DNA of 64,000 nucleotides, taken from NCBI RefSeq assembly GCF_026626745.1, contig NZ_JAPNJW010000002.1, forward strand, positions 6,038,151 to 6,102,150. Direction: 5' to 3'. The notes under the pieces were generated by a model. It was given only the letters and a program-made list of their open reading frames with translations, did not search any database and was not told where the DNA came from. Below, in pieces: positions 1-6,825 of this stretch; position 1 is the first letter of the stretch, and every line of letters begins with the position of its first letter. Origin of the DNA: Nannocystis sp. RBIL2. Lineage in GTDB: Bacteria; Myxococcota_A; Polyangia; Nannocystales; Nannocystaceae. Made by a program: the position numbers and the translations under genes.

Positions 1-111
1 GCGCAGCTGTTCGCGGAGGCGCGAGCGCGCGGGCTGCCGGCGTCCGGGCTTCCCGACGAGCTGGTGGCCGGGTATCGTGTCCTCGCGCTGCTGTACGCAC
101 ATGTCCCTTGA
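1..111 (+). CDS. C-terminal fragment of an unidentified protein
   Basis: The window opens inside a gene. Frame 1 reads 36 residues rich in Ala, Leu and Arg, ending in ...LALLYAHVP before TGA at 109-111. The fragment is too short to assign a family. The last codons and the stop lie inside a copy of the dispersed TGTCC-type palindrome (acatgtcccttgag), so the repeat supplies the end of this protein. The patatin-like gene follows 30 bp later on the same strand. Confidence 0.55.
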   Translation, partial: AQLFAEARARGLPASGLPDELVAGYRVLALLYAHVP

Positions 112-180
112 GTCATCCGCGACGCAGGCGTCCGACCGCACATGTCCCTCGAGTCATCCATGAACTACGCGTCCAACCGC
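99..180 (+). repeat. 41-bp imperfect tandem duplication carrying the palindrome
   Basis: Copy 1 (99-139) and copy 2 (140-180) align without gaps over 41 bp, with roughly 80% identity by eye. Each starts acatgtccct and ends tccRaccgc. Copy 1 contains the TGA of the upstream gene. Copy 2 has CGA at that position and contains both candidate ATG starts (142 and 160) of the patatin-like gene. Confidence 0.7.
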
Positions 181-909
181 GAGTGGCTCGCCGCCGAGCC
201 GTTCACGCTGGCCCTGTCGGCCGGGTTCTTCGGCTTCTTCGCCCACACGGGGGTGCTGCAGGCGCTCGAGGAGGCCGGGCTGGCGCCGCGGCGGATCGTC
301 GGGGTCAGCGCAGGGGCGCTGGCCGGCGGGCTGTGGGCGTCGGGGCTGTCGGCGACCGAGCTGGCGGAGGAGCTGCTGCGCCTGCGCCGGGCCGACTTCT
401 GGGACCCGGGGCTGCCGCTCGGCGGGTTGCTGAAGGGGGGGAAGTTCGCGGCGAAGCTGCGCTCGCTGCTCGACGACCGCGGGGTCCGTCGCGTCGAGGA
501 CTGCCGCCTGCCGTTCGCGGCGGTGGTCTACGACATCGCGTCCCGCCGGGTCCGCGCGGTCGACCAGGGGCCGCTGGGTCCGGCGATCCAGGCGTCCTGC
601 ACGGTGCCGCTGATGTTCCGCCCGCTCCGCCACGAGGGCCGGCTGCTGCTCGACGGCGGCGTGGCGGACCGCCTGGGCCTGTGCGCGCTGCAACCAGGCG
701 AACGCGCGCTGCACCACGCGCTCCGCTCGCGCAGCCCGTGGCGCGGGCTGTCGGCGGAGGTGCCGAAGGGGCTGTCCGATGGGCCAGGTCGGAAGGTGCT
801 GATGGTCGACGACCTGCCGCGAGTGACTCCGTTCCGCCTCGACGCCGGACCGGCGGCGCTGCGCCGCGGACACGCGGCGATGACTGCGTGGCTGGCAGCG
901 CGGGCGTGA
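142..909 (+). CDS. Patatin-like phospholipase
   Basis: This is a 255-aa serine acyl hydrolase of the patatin/RssA family, expected to act on lipid acyl esters. The nucleophile elbow G-V-S-A-G is at residues 54-58 (Ser56) and the catalytic Asp lies in D-G-G at 171-173, which together form the Ser-Asp dyad. An N-terminal stretch L-S-A-G-F-F-G-F takes the place of the usual Gly-rich oxyanion loop. There is no signal peptide, so it is probably cytoplasmic. The start is uncertain: ATG 142 sits inside the repeat and ATG 160 gives MNYASNRE, and neither has a clear Shine-Dalgarno. It converges with queG, with two palindromes between the stop codons. Confidence 0.8.
   Translation: MSLESSMNYASNREWLAAEPFTLALSAGFFGFFAHTGVLQALEEAGLAPRRIVGVSAGALAGGLWASGLSATELAEELLRLRRADFWDPGLPLGGLLKGGKFAAKLRSLLDDRGVRRVEDCRLPFAAVVYDIASRRVRAVDQGPLGPAIQASCTVPLMFRPLRHEGRLLLDGGVADRLGLCALQPGERALHHALRSRSPWRGLSAEVPKGLSDGPGRKVLMVDDLPRVTPFRLDAGPAALRRGHAAMTAWLAARA
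772..788. repeat. Palindrome copy (degenerate) inside the patatin-like gene
   Basis: Reads ctgtccgatgggccagg, one base from the TGTCC-N4-GGACA consensus. It lies near the C-terminal end of the coding region. Confidence 0.6.
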
Positions 910-946
910 CGGGCGGGCGGAAGATCAAGGATGACGTGACCACGAG

Positions 947-989
947 CCTGTCCGATGGGACAGGCGTGATGAGCTGTCTGTCGGGACAG
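947..989. repeat. Two palindrome copies between convergent genes
   Basis: 947-964 is a perfect 7-bp-arm copy (cctgtcc gatg ggacagg). 974-989 (ctgtctgtcgggacag) is a near copy. Both sit in the 89-bp gap between the stops of the patatin-like gene and queG, where they may form hairpins ending both transcripts. Neither has a T-run. Confidence 0.75.
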
Positions 990-998
990 ATCGGGTCG

Positions 999-2540
999 TC
1001 AGTCGTCGTCTTCTTGTTCGCGGGCCTCGGCGGCGGCGAGGGCGGCTGCGGCGGCCTCCTCGCGTTGACGGCGGATCTCCGCGAGCTCCGGGGCGAGGGC
1101 CTGCTCGTCGAGGCCGCGGCGGGTGGCGGCCCACAGGGCGGCGTCGTGGACGCGTGAGTCGGGCTCGAGCAGGCCGGCGGCGAAGGCGTGGCGCTCGCCG
1201 GGGTCGGGCGTGCCGGTGCGGTTGCCGAGCGCGAGGAGGGCGTTGCGGCGCATGAGGCGGTGGGGGATCCGCCTCAAGGCGGTGTGGCGGACAAAGCCGC
1301 GGTACTGGGCGCCGCCGAGCGCGGCCATGGCGGTGACGGAGGGCGCGGGCCGGGGCGCGGGCGGGAGCCAGGCGACGGCGGGGATCCGCGCGTTGCGGCC
1401 GAGGCCGGCGTTGTACGGGCAGACCTCCTGGCACACGTCGCAGCCGGCCAGGCGCTCGCCGAAATTTTTGGAGATGTCCTCGGGGACATGTCCGCGGTGC
1501 TCGATGGTGAGGTAGCTGAGGCAGCGCCGCGGGTCGAGCTGGCCGGGGGCGTCGAAGGCGGCGGTCGGGCAGGCGTCGAGGCAGCGGGTACAGGCGCCGC
1601 AGGCGTCCCAGGGGGGATTGGCGGGCGCGGCGAGCGGCTGGTCTTCGGGCCAGGTGGCGGTGCAGAGGATCTCGCCGAGCAAGACGTAGCTGCCGAGGCC
1701 GGGGACGATGAGGCAGCCGTGCTTGCCGAGGAAGCCGAGGCCGGCGAGCGCAGCGGCGCTGCGCTCGAGGACGGGCTTGGTGTCGACGCAGATCAGGCTG
1801 CGCACGCCGGGCAGCTCGGCGTGCAGTGCCGTCTCGAGGGCGATCAGGCGCTGGTGGACGACGGTGTGGTAGTCGCGGCTGCGAGCGTAGCGGGCGATCG
1901 GGCCCGGTTCGCCGCCGTACGGGACCGCCGCGACGAGCAAGGTGCGGGCGCCCGGGAGCATGCCCTCGGGGCGCTTGCGCAGCTCGAGGGTGCGCGGCAT
2001 GAAATCCATGTCGCCGGCCTTGCCGGCAGCGACGTAGGCGTCGAGCGCGGCGCGGGCGGGAACGAAGCCGGGGTGGTCGAGGCGCACGACGCCGAGTTTT
2101 AATAAACCGTTGGCCTCGGCGACGGCGGCGAGGCGGGCGAGGATCGCGGGGGTGAGCTCGCGGACGGGGGCGTCGTCGGGGGGCGAATCTTGGCTGTCTT
2201 GAGGGACAGGTGATGGCGCGGCCGAGGACGTGAATTCGAGGCTGTCTTGAGGGACAGACGAAGGGGCGGCCGGGGCAGCGCCCGGTTTGCCCGCCGGAGA
2301 TTCAGGGATGTCTTGAGGGACAGGTGGTGGAGCGGCCCCAGCGCGGGCGGGCGAAGTTTCTTGGCTGTCTCGAGGGTCAGGTGATGGACCAGCCGCGGTG
2401 GGTTTTCTCGCCAGAACTTCGGGACTGTCTTGAGGGACATGTGATGGCGCGACCGGGGGGGCGCCTGGTTCGTTCGCCGGCGGTTCGGGGCGTGGCTCGC
2501 GGTCTTCCGCGGGCCCGGCTTTCGGGACAGGTTGCTTCAC
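999..2540 (-). CDS. queG: Epoxyqueuosine reductase with a repeat-encoded N-terminal tail
   Basis: QueG reduces epoxyqueuosine to queuosine in tRNA, using cobalamin and two [4Fe-4S] clusters. From the GTG at 2538-2540 it is 513 aa, against roughly 350-390 for the family. The catalytic part begins near residue 128. It has the ferredoxin-like motifs CGACTRCLDACP and CDVCQEVCP and ends in a HEAT-like tail with an acidic tip. The extra N-terminal segment is Pro/Ala-rich with repeated V-P-Q-D-S units, each encoded by a palindrome copy. The GTG overlaps the upstream NUDIX stop by four bases (GTGA), which supports this start. A queD gene lies at 21.1 kb. The domain call is firm; whether the tail is translated depends on the start. 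Confidence 0.88.
   Translation of the reverse strand: MKQPVPKAGPAEDREPRPEPPANEPGAPPVAPSHVPQDSPEVLARKPTAAGPSPDPRDSQETSPARAGAAPPPVPQDIPESPAGKPGAAPAAPSSVPQDSLEFTSSAAPSPVPQDSQDSPPDDAPVRELTPAILARLAAVAEANGLLKLGVVRLDHPGFVPARAALDAYVAAGKAGDMDFMPRTLELRKRPEGMLPGARTLLVAAVPYGGEPGPIARYARSRDYHTVVHQRLIALETALHAELPGVRSLICVDTKPVLERSAAALAGLGFLGKHGCLIVPGLGSYVLLGEILCTATWPEDQPLAAPANPPWDACGACTRCLDACPTAAFDAPGQLDPRRCLSYLTIEHRGHVPEDISKNFGERLAGCDVCQEVCPYNAGLGRNARIPAVAWLPPAPRPAPSVTAMAALGGAQYRGFVRHTALRRIPHRLMRRNALLALGNRTGTPDPGERHAFAAGLLEPDSRVHDAALWAATRRGLDEQALAPELAEIRRQREEAAAAALAAAEAREQEDDD
1473..1490. repeat. Exact palindrome copy inside the queG catalytic domain
   Basis: gatgtcctcggggacatg contains exact TGTCC-N4-GGACA. 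It encodes H-V-P-E-D-I just before the second Fe-S motif. From memory the family has a same-length stretch like P-I-P-E-E-L there, so no insertion is apparent. Confidence 0.8.
2194..2441. repeat. Cluster of five palindrome copies encoding the QueG tail
   Basis: Copies start at 2194, 2242, 2308, 2365 and 2425. Their spacings of 48, 66, 57 and 60 bp are all multiples of three. Four read (c/a)tgtcttgagggaca; the one at 2365 reads ctgtctcgagggtcagg. Some flanking bases are shared as well (for example ttggctgt before and tgatgg after), so local duplication is likely. A sixth, partial copy lies at 2518-2531. Confidence 0.85.
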
Positions 2541-3163
2541 GGCGCCTCTGGCGGGCGGGCGGGCGCGAGGTCGAGCCGTTGCAAAAGATCGTAGACGATG
2601 CGGGCCGTCGCGCCCCACAGCGGGGGTTCGTGGATCTGGAACTCGTGCAGCTCGTAGCGCTGGCCCTGCCACTCGCGCTCGCCGGCGAAGCGGTAGACGG
2701 CGGGGTCGGAGACGCGGCGCAGCGAGGGCATGAGGACGGCGGTGACCTCGGCCTCGGCGTGGGTGGGGACGAAGGGGCCGTCGACCAGGCCGACGAAGGG
2801 GATGATGACGTAGCCGGTGGGGACCGGGACGGGGTGGAGGCGGCCGAGCACGGTGACGCGGCCGGGCGGCAGGGCGACCTCCTCCCAGGCCTCGCGCAGG
2901 GCGGTGGCGACGAGGTCGGCGTCCTCGGGGTCGGGCTTGCCGCCGGGGAAGGCGAGCTGGCCGGGGTGGCTGCGCAGGTTGCCGGCGCGCTCGATGAGGA
3001 GGAGGCGCGGGCCGTCGCCGGGTGTCTCTTCGACCAGGATCGGGGCGAGCACGGCGGCGTGGCGGAATGGCGCGGGATCGGGCAGCGGGCTGCCGATCGC
3101 GTCGAGTCGCAGGCTGAGGTCGCGCGGGAGAGAGGACACGCGCGCGGAAGTTTGGCACATCAC
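2537..3163 (-). CDS. NUDIX hydrolase, CoA-pyrophosphatase (NudL) type
   Basis: This is a roughly 208-aa cytoplasmic NUDIX enzyme that hydrolyses nucleoside diphosphate derivatives, with CoA the likely substrate class. The NUDIX box begins at G-G-K-P-D-P-E-D and ends R-E-A-W-E-E-V. It is preceded by H-P-G-Q-L-A-F-P-G-G, typical of the UPF0035/NudL subgroup. Two starts are possible: GTG 3161-3163 overlapping the upstream TGA by four bases, or ATG 3158-3160. Its own stop overlaps the queG GTG the same way, so all three minus-strand genes look translationally coupled. No functional link to queuosine synthesis is evident. Confidence 0.85.
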   Translation of the reverse strand: MMCQTSARVSSLPRDLSLRLDAIGSPLPDPAPFRHAAVLAPILVEETPGDGPRLLLIERAGNLRSHPGQLAFPGGKPDPEDADLVATALREAWEEVALPPGRVTVLGRLHPVPVPTGYVIIPFVGLVDGPFVPTHAEAEVTAVLMPSLRRVSDPAVYRFAGEREWQGQRYELHEFQIHEPPLWGATARIVYDLLQRLDLAPARPPEAP

Positions 3164-4545
3164 CAGGCGGGCGGCCGCACCGGTCGGCCGCCTTGCACGA
3201 CCAGCGCGGGGCGCTCGAGCACGCGGATGTCGGCCAGCGGGTCGCCGTCGACGACCACGAGGTCGGCGACGTAGCCGGGCTTGACCTGGCCGAGGTCGCG
3301 CAGGCCGAGCAGCTCGGCGGCGTTCCTGGTGGCGGCGACGATGGCGTCCTTCGGGGCCATGCCGAGGTCGACCATGACCGAGAACTCGCGGGCGTTGTCG
3401 CCGTGAGGGAAGACGCCGGCGTCGGTGCCGAAGGCGATCTTCACGCCGGCCTTGGCGGCGCGGGCGAAGCTGTCACGCATGCGCGGGGCGATGAACTTGG
3501 CCTTGGCGGCGCTGTCGGCCGCGAGCTTGCCGCCGTCGGCGGCCTGCTCGATGACGCGACCGACGTAGACGGTGGGCACGAGGAAGGTGCCCTTCTTCTT
3601 CATCATGGCGATCGCGTCGGCGTCGAGCAGGCTGCCGTGCTCGATGCTGTGGACGCCGGCGCGCACGGCGTCCTTGATGCCCTCGGTGCCGTGCGCGTGG
3701 GCGGCGACCTTGCGCCCGGCGCGGGCGGCCTCGTCGACGATCGCGACCAGCTCGGCCGGGGTGAGCTGCGGGTCGCCGGCGCCGTCGCCCGAGCTGAGCA
3801 CGCCGCCGGTGGCGCAGACCTTGATCACGTCGGCGCCGAGCTTGATCTGGTGGCGCACTGCCTTGCGCACCTCGTCAGGGCCGTCGGCGATGCCGGCGCG
3901 GAAGTCGGGCGGGCCGCCGAAGACGTCGGGGCGCAGGCCGTTGGTGTCGTCGCAGTGGCCGCCGGTGATGCCGATGGCGTGGTTGGCGGCGACGATCCGC
4001 GGGCCGCTGATCCGGCCGGCAGTGATGGCGTCGCGCAGGCTGCGGATGGCGAAGGTGCCGCCGACGTCGCGCACGGTGGTGAAGCCGGCCAGGAGGGTGG
4101 TGCGCGCGTGGGCTGCGCCGCGCAAGGCGAGGTCGGCGTCGCTCTCCTGGACCTCGCGCATGACGCCCTCGGCGTGCGAGGGGGCCATCTCGCTCAGCAA
4201 GTGGGTGTGGGCGTCGATGAGGCCGGGCAGGAGGGTGCGGCCGCCGAGGTCGATGACTGCGGCGCCGGCGGGGGTGGCGAGGCTCTTGCCGATCTCGGCG
4301 ATCCGCCCGCCGCGGACGAGGACGTCGACGCCGACCTGCGGGGCGCCGCCGCTGCCGTCGATGAGCCGGGCGTTGCGCAGCAAGAGGGCCTCGGCATGGG
4401 CTGTCTCTGGGGACATGTCACTGGCGCGCACCACGGGGGCGTCGCGGTCGGGGATCGGACAGACGGCCACGGGCGCGGGCGGAGGCGCGGGGCTCGCGGC
4501 GCAGGCGGGGAGGAGGGCGCAGGCGAGGAGCAGGCGGGGCGACAC
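3160..4545 (-). CDS. Amidohydrolase-family lipoprotein (imidazolonepropionase/prolidase-like)
   Basis: This is a 461-aa metal-dependent hydrolase of the amidohydrolase superfamily. From the GTG at 4543-4545 it begins with a lipoprotein signal ending L-L-P-A-C, so it should be anchored outside the cytoplasm. Metal ligands are visible: D-A-H-T-H after the first strand, the Lys in V-I-K-V-C-A-T-G-G, H-A-H-G, S-I-E-H-G and the Asp in F-G-T-D-A-G. The pattern resembles the Xaa-Pro dipeptidase/imidazolonepropionase-like subgroup; the substrate is unknown. It is the first gene of the overlapping trio with NUDIX and queG. A palindrome copy encodes the D-M-S-P-E-T segment after the signal peptide. Confidence 0.82.
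   Translation of the reverse strand: MSPRLLLACALLPACAASPAPPPAPVAVCPIPDRDAPVVRASDMSPETAHAEALLLRNARLIDGSGGAPQVGVDVLVRGGRIAEIGKSLATPAGAAVIDLGGRTLLPGLIDAHTHLLSEMAPSHAEGVMREVQESDADLALRGAAHARTTLLAGFTTVRDVGGTFAIRSLRDAITAGRISGPRIVAANHAIGITGGHCDDTNGLRPDVFGGPPDFRAGIADGPDEVRKAVRHQIKLGADVIKVCATGGVLSSGDGAGDPQLTPAELVAIVDEAARAGRKVAAHAHGTEGIKDAVRAGVHSIEHGSLLDADAIAMMKKKGTFLVPTVYVGRVIEQAADGGKLAADSAAKAKFIAPRMRDSFARAAKAGVKIAFGTDAGVFPHGDNAREFSVMVDLGMAPKDAIVAATRNAAELLGLRDLGQVKPGYVADLVVVDGDPLADIRVLERPALVVQGGRPVRPPAW
4401..4417. repeat. Palindrome copy in the amidohydrolase N-terminus
   Basis: ctgtctctggggacatg fits the 14-bp geometry with one change (TGTCT-N4-GGACA). It lies in the linker between the lipoprotein signal and the catalytic domain. 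Confidence 0.7.
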
Positions 4546-4611
4546 GCGGGGATGATGCCACGCCGGCGGGGGCTCGACGCGGACGGCGAGCGCGGCGATA
4601 GTCGCGGCCGG

Positions 4612-5016
4612 ATGGCGACGCCCCCCGAAACCGAGTGGCCCTACGAGGTGTCCGAGTTCGCGTGCCATCGCTGCGGCAACTGCTGCCGCGGCGACGGCGA
4701 CGTGGCGCTGACCCCGGACGACGTGACTCGGCTGGCCGCCCACGCAGGGCTCACGGCGGAGGCGTACCTGGCCCGCTTCACGTGGCAGCGCGAGGACGGG
4801 TCGACCTGTCTGATCGACCAGGGTGACGCGCTGCGCTCGTGCGTGTACCTCACGCCCGAGAACAGCTGCCAGGTCCACGCGCTCAAGCCGACGCAGTGCG
4901 TGGGCTTCCCGATGAAGTGGCGGCCGAGCGACGCGCTCGAGATCTGCGCCGGCCTGCGCGCTGCGGCGGGGTTGCCGTACCCGACGCGGCGGACGATGAA
5001 CCGGCGCACGGGATAA
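4612..5016 (+). CDS. YkgJ-type zinc/iron-chelating Cys-cluster protein
   Basis: This 134-aa protein has the YkgJ family pattern: F-A-C-H-R-C-G-N-C-C-R-G near residue 19, then later Cys in S-C-V-Y-L, N-S-C-Q-V-H and K-P-T-Q-C-V-G-F-P. These form the CxxCxxCC...C...C cluster thought to bind a metal ion. The family has no firmly assigned reaction. ATG 4612 gives MATPPETEW. It is divergent from the amidohydrolase, with 66 bp between them, and is followed after 3 bp by the membrane-protein gene, so the two probably form an operon. Confidence 0.82.
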   Translation: MATPPETEWPYEVSEFACHRCGNCCRGDGDVALTPDDVTRLAAHAGLTAEAYLARFTWQREDGSTCLIDQGDALRSCVYLTPENSCQVHALKPTQCVGFPMKWRPSDALEICAGLRAAAGLPYPTRRTMNRRTG

Positions 5017-5019
5017 TCG

Positions 5020-5637
5020 ATGGCCCGCAGGCAGGACCTCCCGGCCGGGGCGGTGGCGCCGCTGTTCTGGCTGTTCACTCTGGTGTTCGCGGCGATGGTG
5101 CTGTCGCGGTTCGACGGCTTCGGCGGGCAGATCCCGGCGCCGGCCCACGCGGCGATGCTGTGGGCCTGCTTCCCGCTGTTGCTGGTCGCCGGCGCGATCG
5201 AGGGTCGCATCGACTACGGCGAGCACGCGCGGCGGATGCCGCTGTGGATGGCGATCGACTCGCGGCCGGTGCGCTACACGTTCGCGCTGGCGCTCACCTA
5301 CCTCGGGCTGGTGGCGATGCAGACGTTCGAGGTGTCGCTCGGGGTGGTCGACCCGCGCGCGCCCGCCGAGTGGCCGCCGACGCAGCGGCTGTTGTGGTTC
5401 CTCGGGTTCTCGTTCGGCATGGGCTTCGCCAATTACCTGGCGGCCGCCGGGGCGTTGATCCCCGGGCTGCGAGTGCTGACGGCGCCCTTTTCGCGCCTGC
5501 CTTCGCCGGTCGGACTCGGCCTGTTGCTGGCGCTCGGGCTCGGCCTCGCAGCGGCGGCGTTCGAGCTGCTCGCGTTCGGGCCCGACGTGCGCGCCGGCGT
5601 CGCCCAGGCGGGCGCCCGCACGTGGCAACCAGAGTAG
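5020..5637 (+). CDS. Integral membrane protein of unknown function
   Basis: A 205-aa protein with about five hydrophobic segments (residues near 11-31, 45-62, 87-108, 127-150 and 165-188) and a short polar C-terminus. I do not recognise a family. The Met in ATGGCCCGCAGG lies 3 bp after the YkgJ-type stop, so co-expression is likely. The codon bias matches its neighbours, which supports a real gene. Confidence 0.6.
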   Translation: MARRQDLPAGAVAPLFWLFTLVFAAMVLSRFDGFGGQIPAPAHAAMLWACFPLLLVAGAIEGRIDYGEHARRMPLWMAIDSRPVRYTFALALTYLGLVAMQTFEVSLGVVDPRAPAEWPPTQRLLWFLGFSFGMGFANYLAAAGALIPGLRVLTAPFSRLPSPVGLGLLLALGLGLAAAAFELLAFGPDVRAGVAQAGARTWQPE

Positions 5638-5792
5638 CCGGCGGGGCCGCCGACGGCTGGCGACGGGTGTTGCGGTCGAGATCGGTGTTCCGATCGATAA
5701 CTGAATAATTTCAAGGAGAAGCGCGACGGCGCGGAGATTGAACAGGGGGCGGCATCCCGGTCCAGCAGCGGACCACAAAAGGATCCATAGCC

Positions 5793-6218
5793 ATGTCGTT
5801 CATCACCCGTATTCGCACGCTCACCCTCACCGCCCTCACCGCCGCGATCGTCGTCGCGCCCGGTTGTGACGATGCCGCCACGTACGAGGCGCTCGGCGTG
5901 ACGGTCGAGGACCTCGAGGTGATGTCCGCCGACGAGCTCGACGCGCTCGACGCGGAGCTCGAGCAGCTCGACCTCGCCGAGGAGCGGTTGGTGACCCACC
6001 GGCCGCACAAGCGCCCCGAGGGCCTGAAGGAGCTCCGCAACCCGCTCGTGTACACTCACACCGAGGGTCTCGGCGCCAACGAGGATCTGAAGATCCGGCC
6101 GCGCCCGACGCACGAGGGCGAGGTCCCCGCCCCGGCCTCCGACGCGTTCGCGGCCGAGCCCGACGAGCTCCCGCCGTGTGACACGCACGGTGAGGATGTC
6201 GAGTTCGCCGCGGAGTGA
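5793..6218 (+). CDS. Small predicted lipoprotein, acidic
   Basis: A 141-aa protein with a signal peptide ending V-A-P-G-C-D-D (lipobox Cys near residue 25), then an acidic helical segment rich in D-E-L-D-A-L-D-A-E-L and a less ordered C-terminus containing P-C-D-T-H-G. No known family. An AAGGA Shine-Dalgarno at about 5778 sits ten bases before ATG 5793. The upstream gap (5638-5792) has an AT-richer patch near 5695-5715, unlike its surroundings, and may hold the promoter. A strong hairpin follows the gene. Confidence 0.65.
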   Translation: MSFITRIRTLTLTALTAAIVVAPGCDDAATYEALGVTVEDLEVMSADELDALDAELEQLDLAEERLVTHRPHKRPEGLKELRNPLVYTHTEGLGANEDLKIRPRPTHEGEVPAPASDAFAAEPDELPPCDTHGEDVEFAAE

Positions 6219-6254
6219 GCAGACACGTTCACGACCTCACCGAAGCGTGAGGTC

Positions 6255-6298
6255 GCACGCCCCCCGGAGCGCGCCACGGTCGCGCCCGGGGGGCGTGC
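6255..6298 (+). terminator. GC-rich hairpin after the small lipoprotein gene
   Basis: Arms gcacgccccccgg (6255-6267) and ccggggggcgtgc (6286-6298) pair perfectly over 13 bp with an 18-nt loop. No T-run follows, so it is a candidate terminator or 3' stabiliser rather than a canonical intrinsic terminator. Confidence 0.6.
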
Positions 6299-6363
6299 GC
6301 TTGAAAGTATCATCGAGTTCGGCAAGCGTTAGCCGTGGCGCACGCGCCGACGAGGTGAACAGA

Positions 6364-6825
6364 GTGGTGGTGATGACGACGCTCGGGGTCGACGCCCTGG
6401 TTGTGCTCGGTTGGCGCGAATGGGTCGCGTTGCCAGATCTGGGGATCGGCGCGCTCAAGGTCAAGGTCGACACCGGCGCCCGCACCTCGGCCTTGCACGC
6501 GTTCGGCATCGAGAAGCTGCCCAACGCCAAGGTCCGCTTCCGCGTCCATCCGCACCAGAATCACGACGGCGAACACGTGGTGTCGGAGGCGACGCTGGTC
6601 GACGAGCGCGTGGTCCGGACGTCGGGCGGACACAGCGAGCTGCGACCGGTGGTGCAGACGACCCTCCGGGTCGGGATGCTCGAGTTCGCGGTCGAGCTCA
6701 CGCTGTCGAACCGGGCGCTGCTCGGCTTTCGCATGCTGCTCGGGCGCGAGGCGGTGCGCGGGCGCTTCCTCGTCGACCCCCAGCGGAGCTACTGCTGCGG
6801 TCACAGGCTGCGGAGGGTGTCGTGA
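6364..6825 (+). CDS. Retropepsin-like (RimB/putative ATP-dependent zinc protease) protein
   Basis: About 153 aa, of the DUF785/RimB-type family with a retroviral-aspartyl-protease fold: W-R-E-W-V-A-L-P, then the D-T-G-A-R-T-S-A-L-H active-site motif, and later G-R-E-A-V-R-G-R-F-L-V-D-P. Family members are coded beside RimK-type ligases, as here. GAGG at 6352-6355 favours GTG 6364; GTG 6367, GTG 6370 and ATG 6373 are alternatives. Its TGA overlaps the GTG of the next gene (GTGA), so the two are probably translationally coupled. In the known pairs the protease trims or processes the ligase product; the substrate here is not shown. Confidence 0.82.
   Translation: MVVMTTLGVDALVVLGWREWVALPDLGIGALKVKVDTGARTSALHAFGIEKLPNAKVRFRVHPHQNHDGEHVVSEATLVDERVVRTSGGHSELRPVVQTTLRVGMLEFAVELTLSNRALLGFRMLLGREAVRGRFLVDPQRSYCCGHRLRRVS

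Noticed and set aside
2541..3158. An upstream extension of queG through the NUDIX gene
   Set aside because: The frame is the shadow of the NUDIX coding region; the GTG at 2538-2540 with a stop/start overlap is a better start.
4546..5778. Extension of the amidohydrolase to 872 residues
   Set aside because: The added part is antisense to the YkgJ-type and membrane genes; the lipoprotein signal at 4545 marks the true start.
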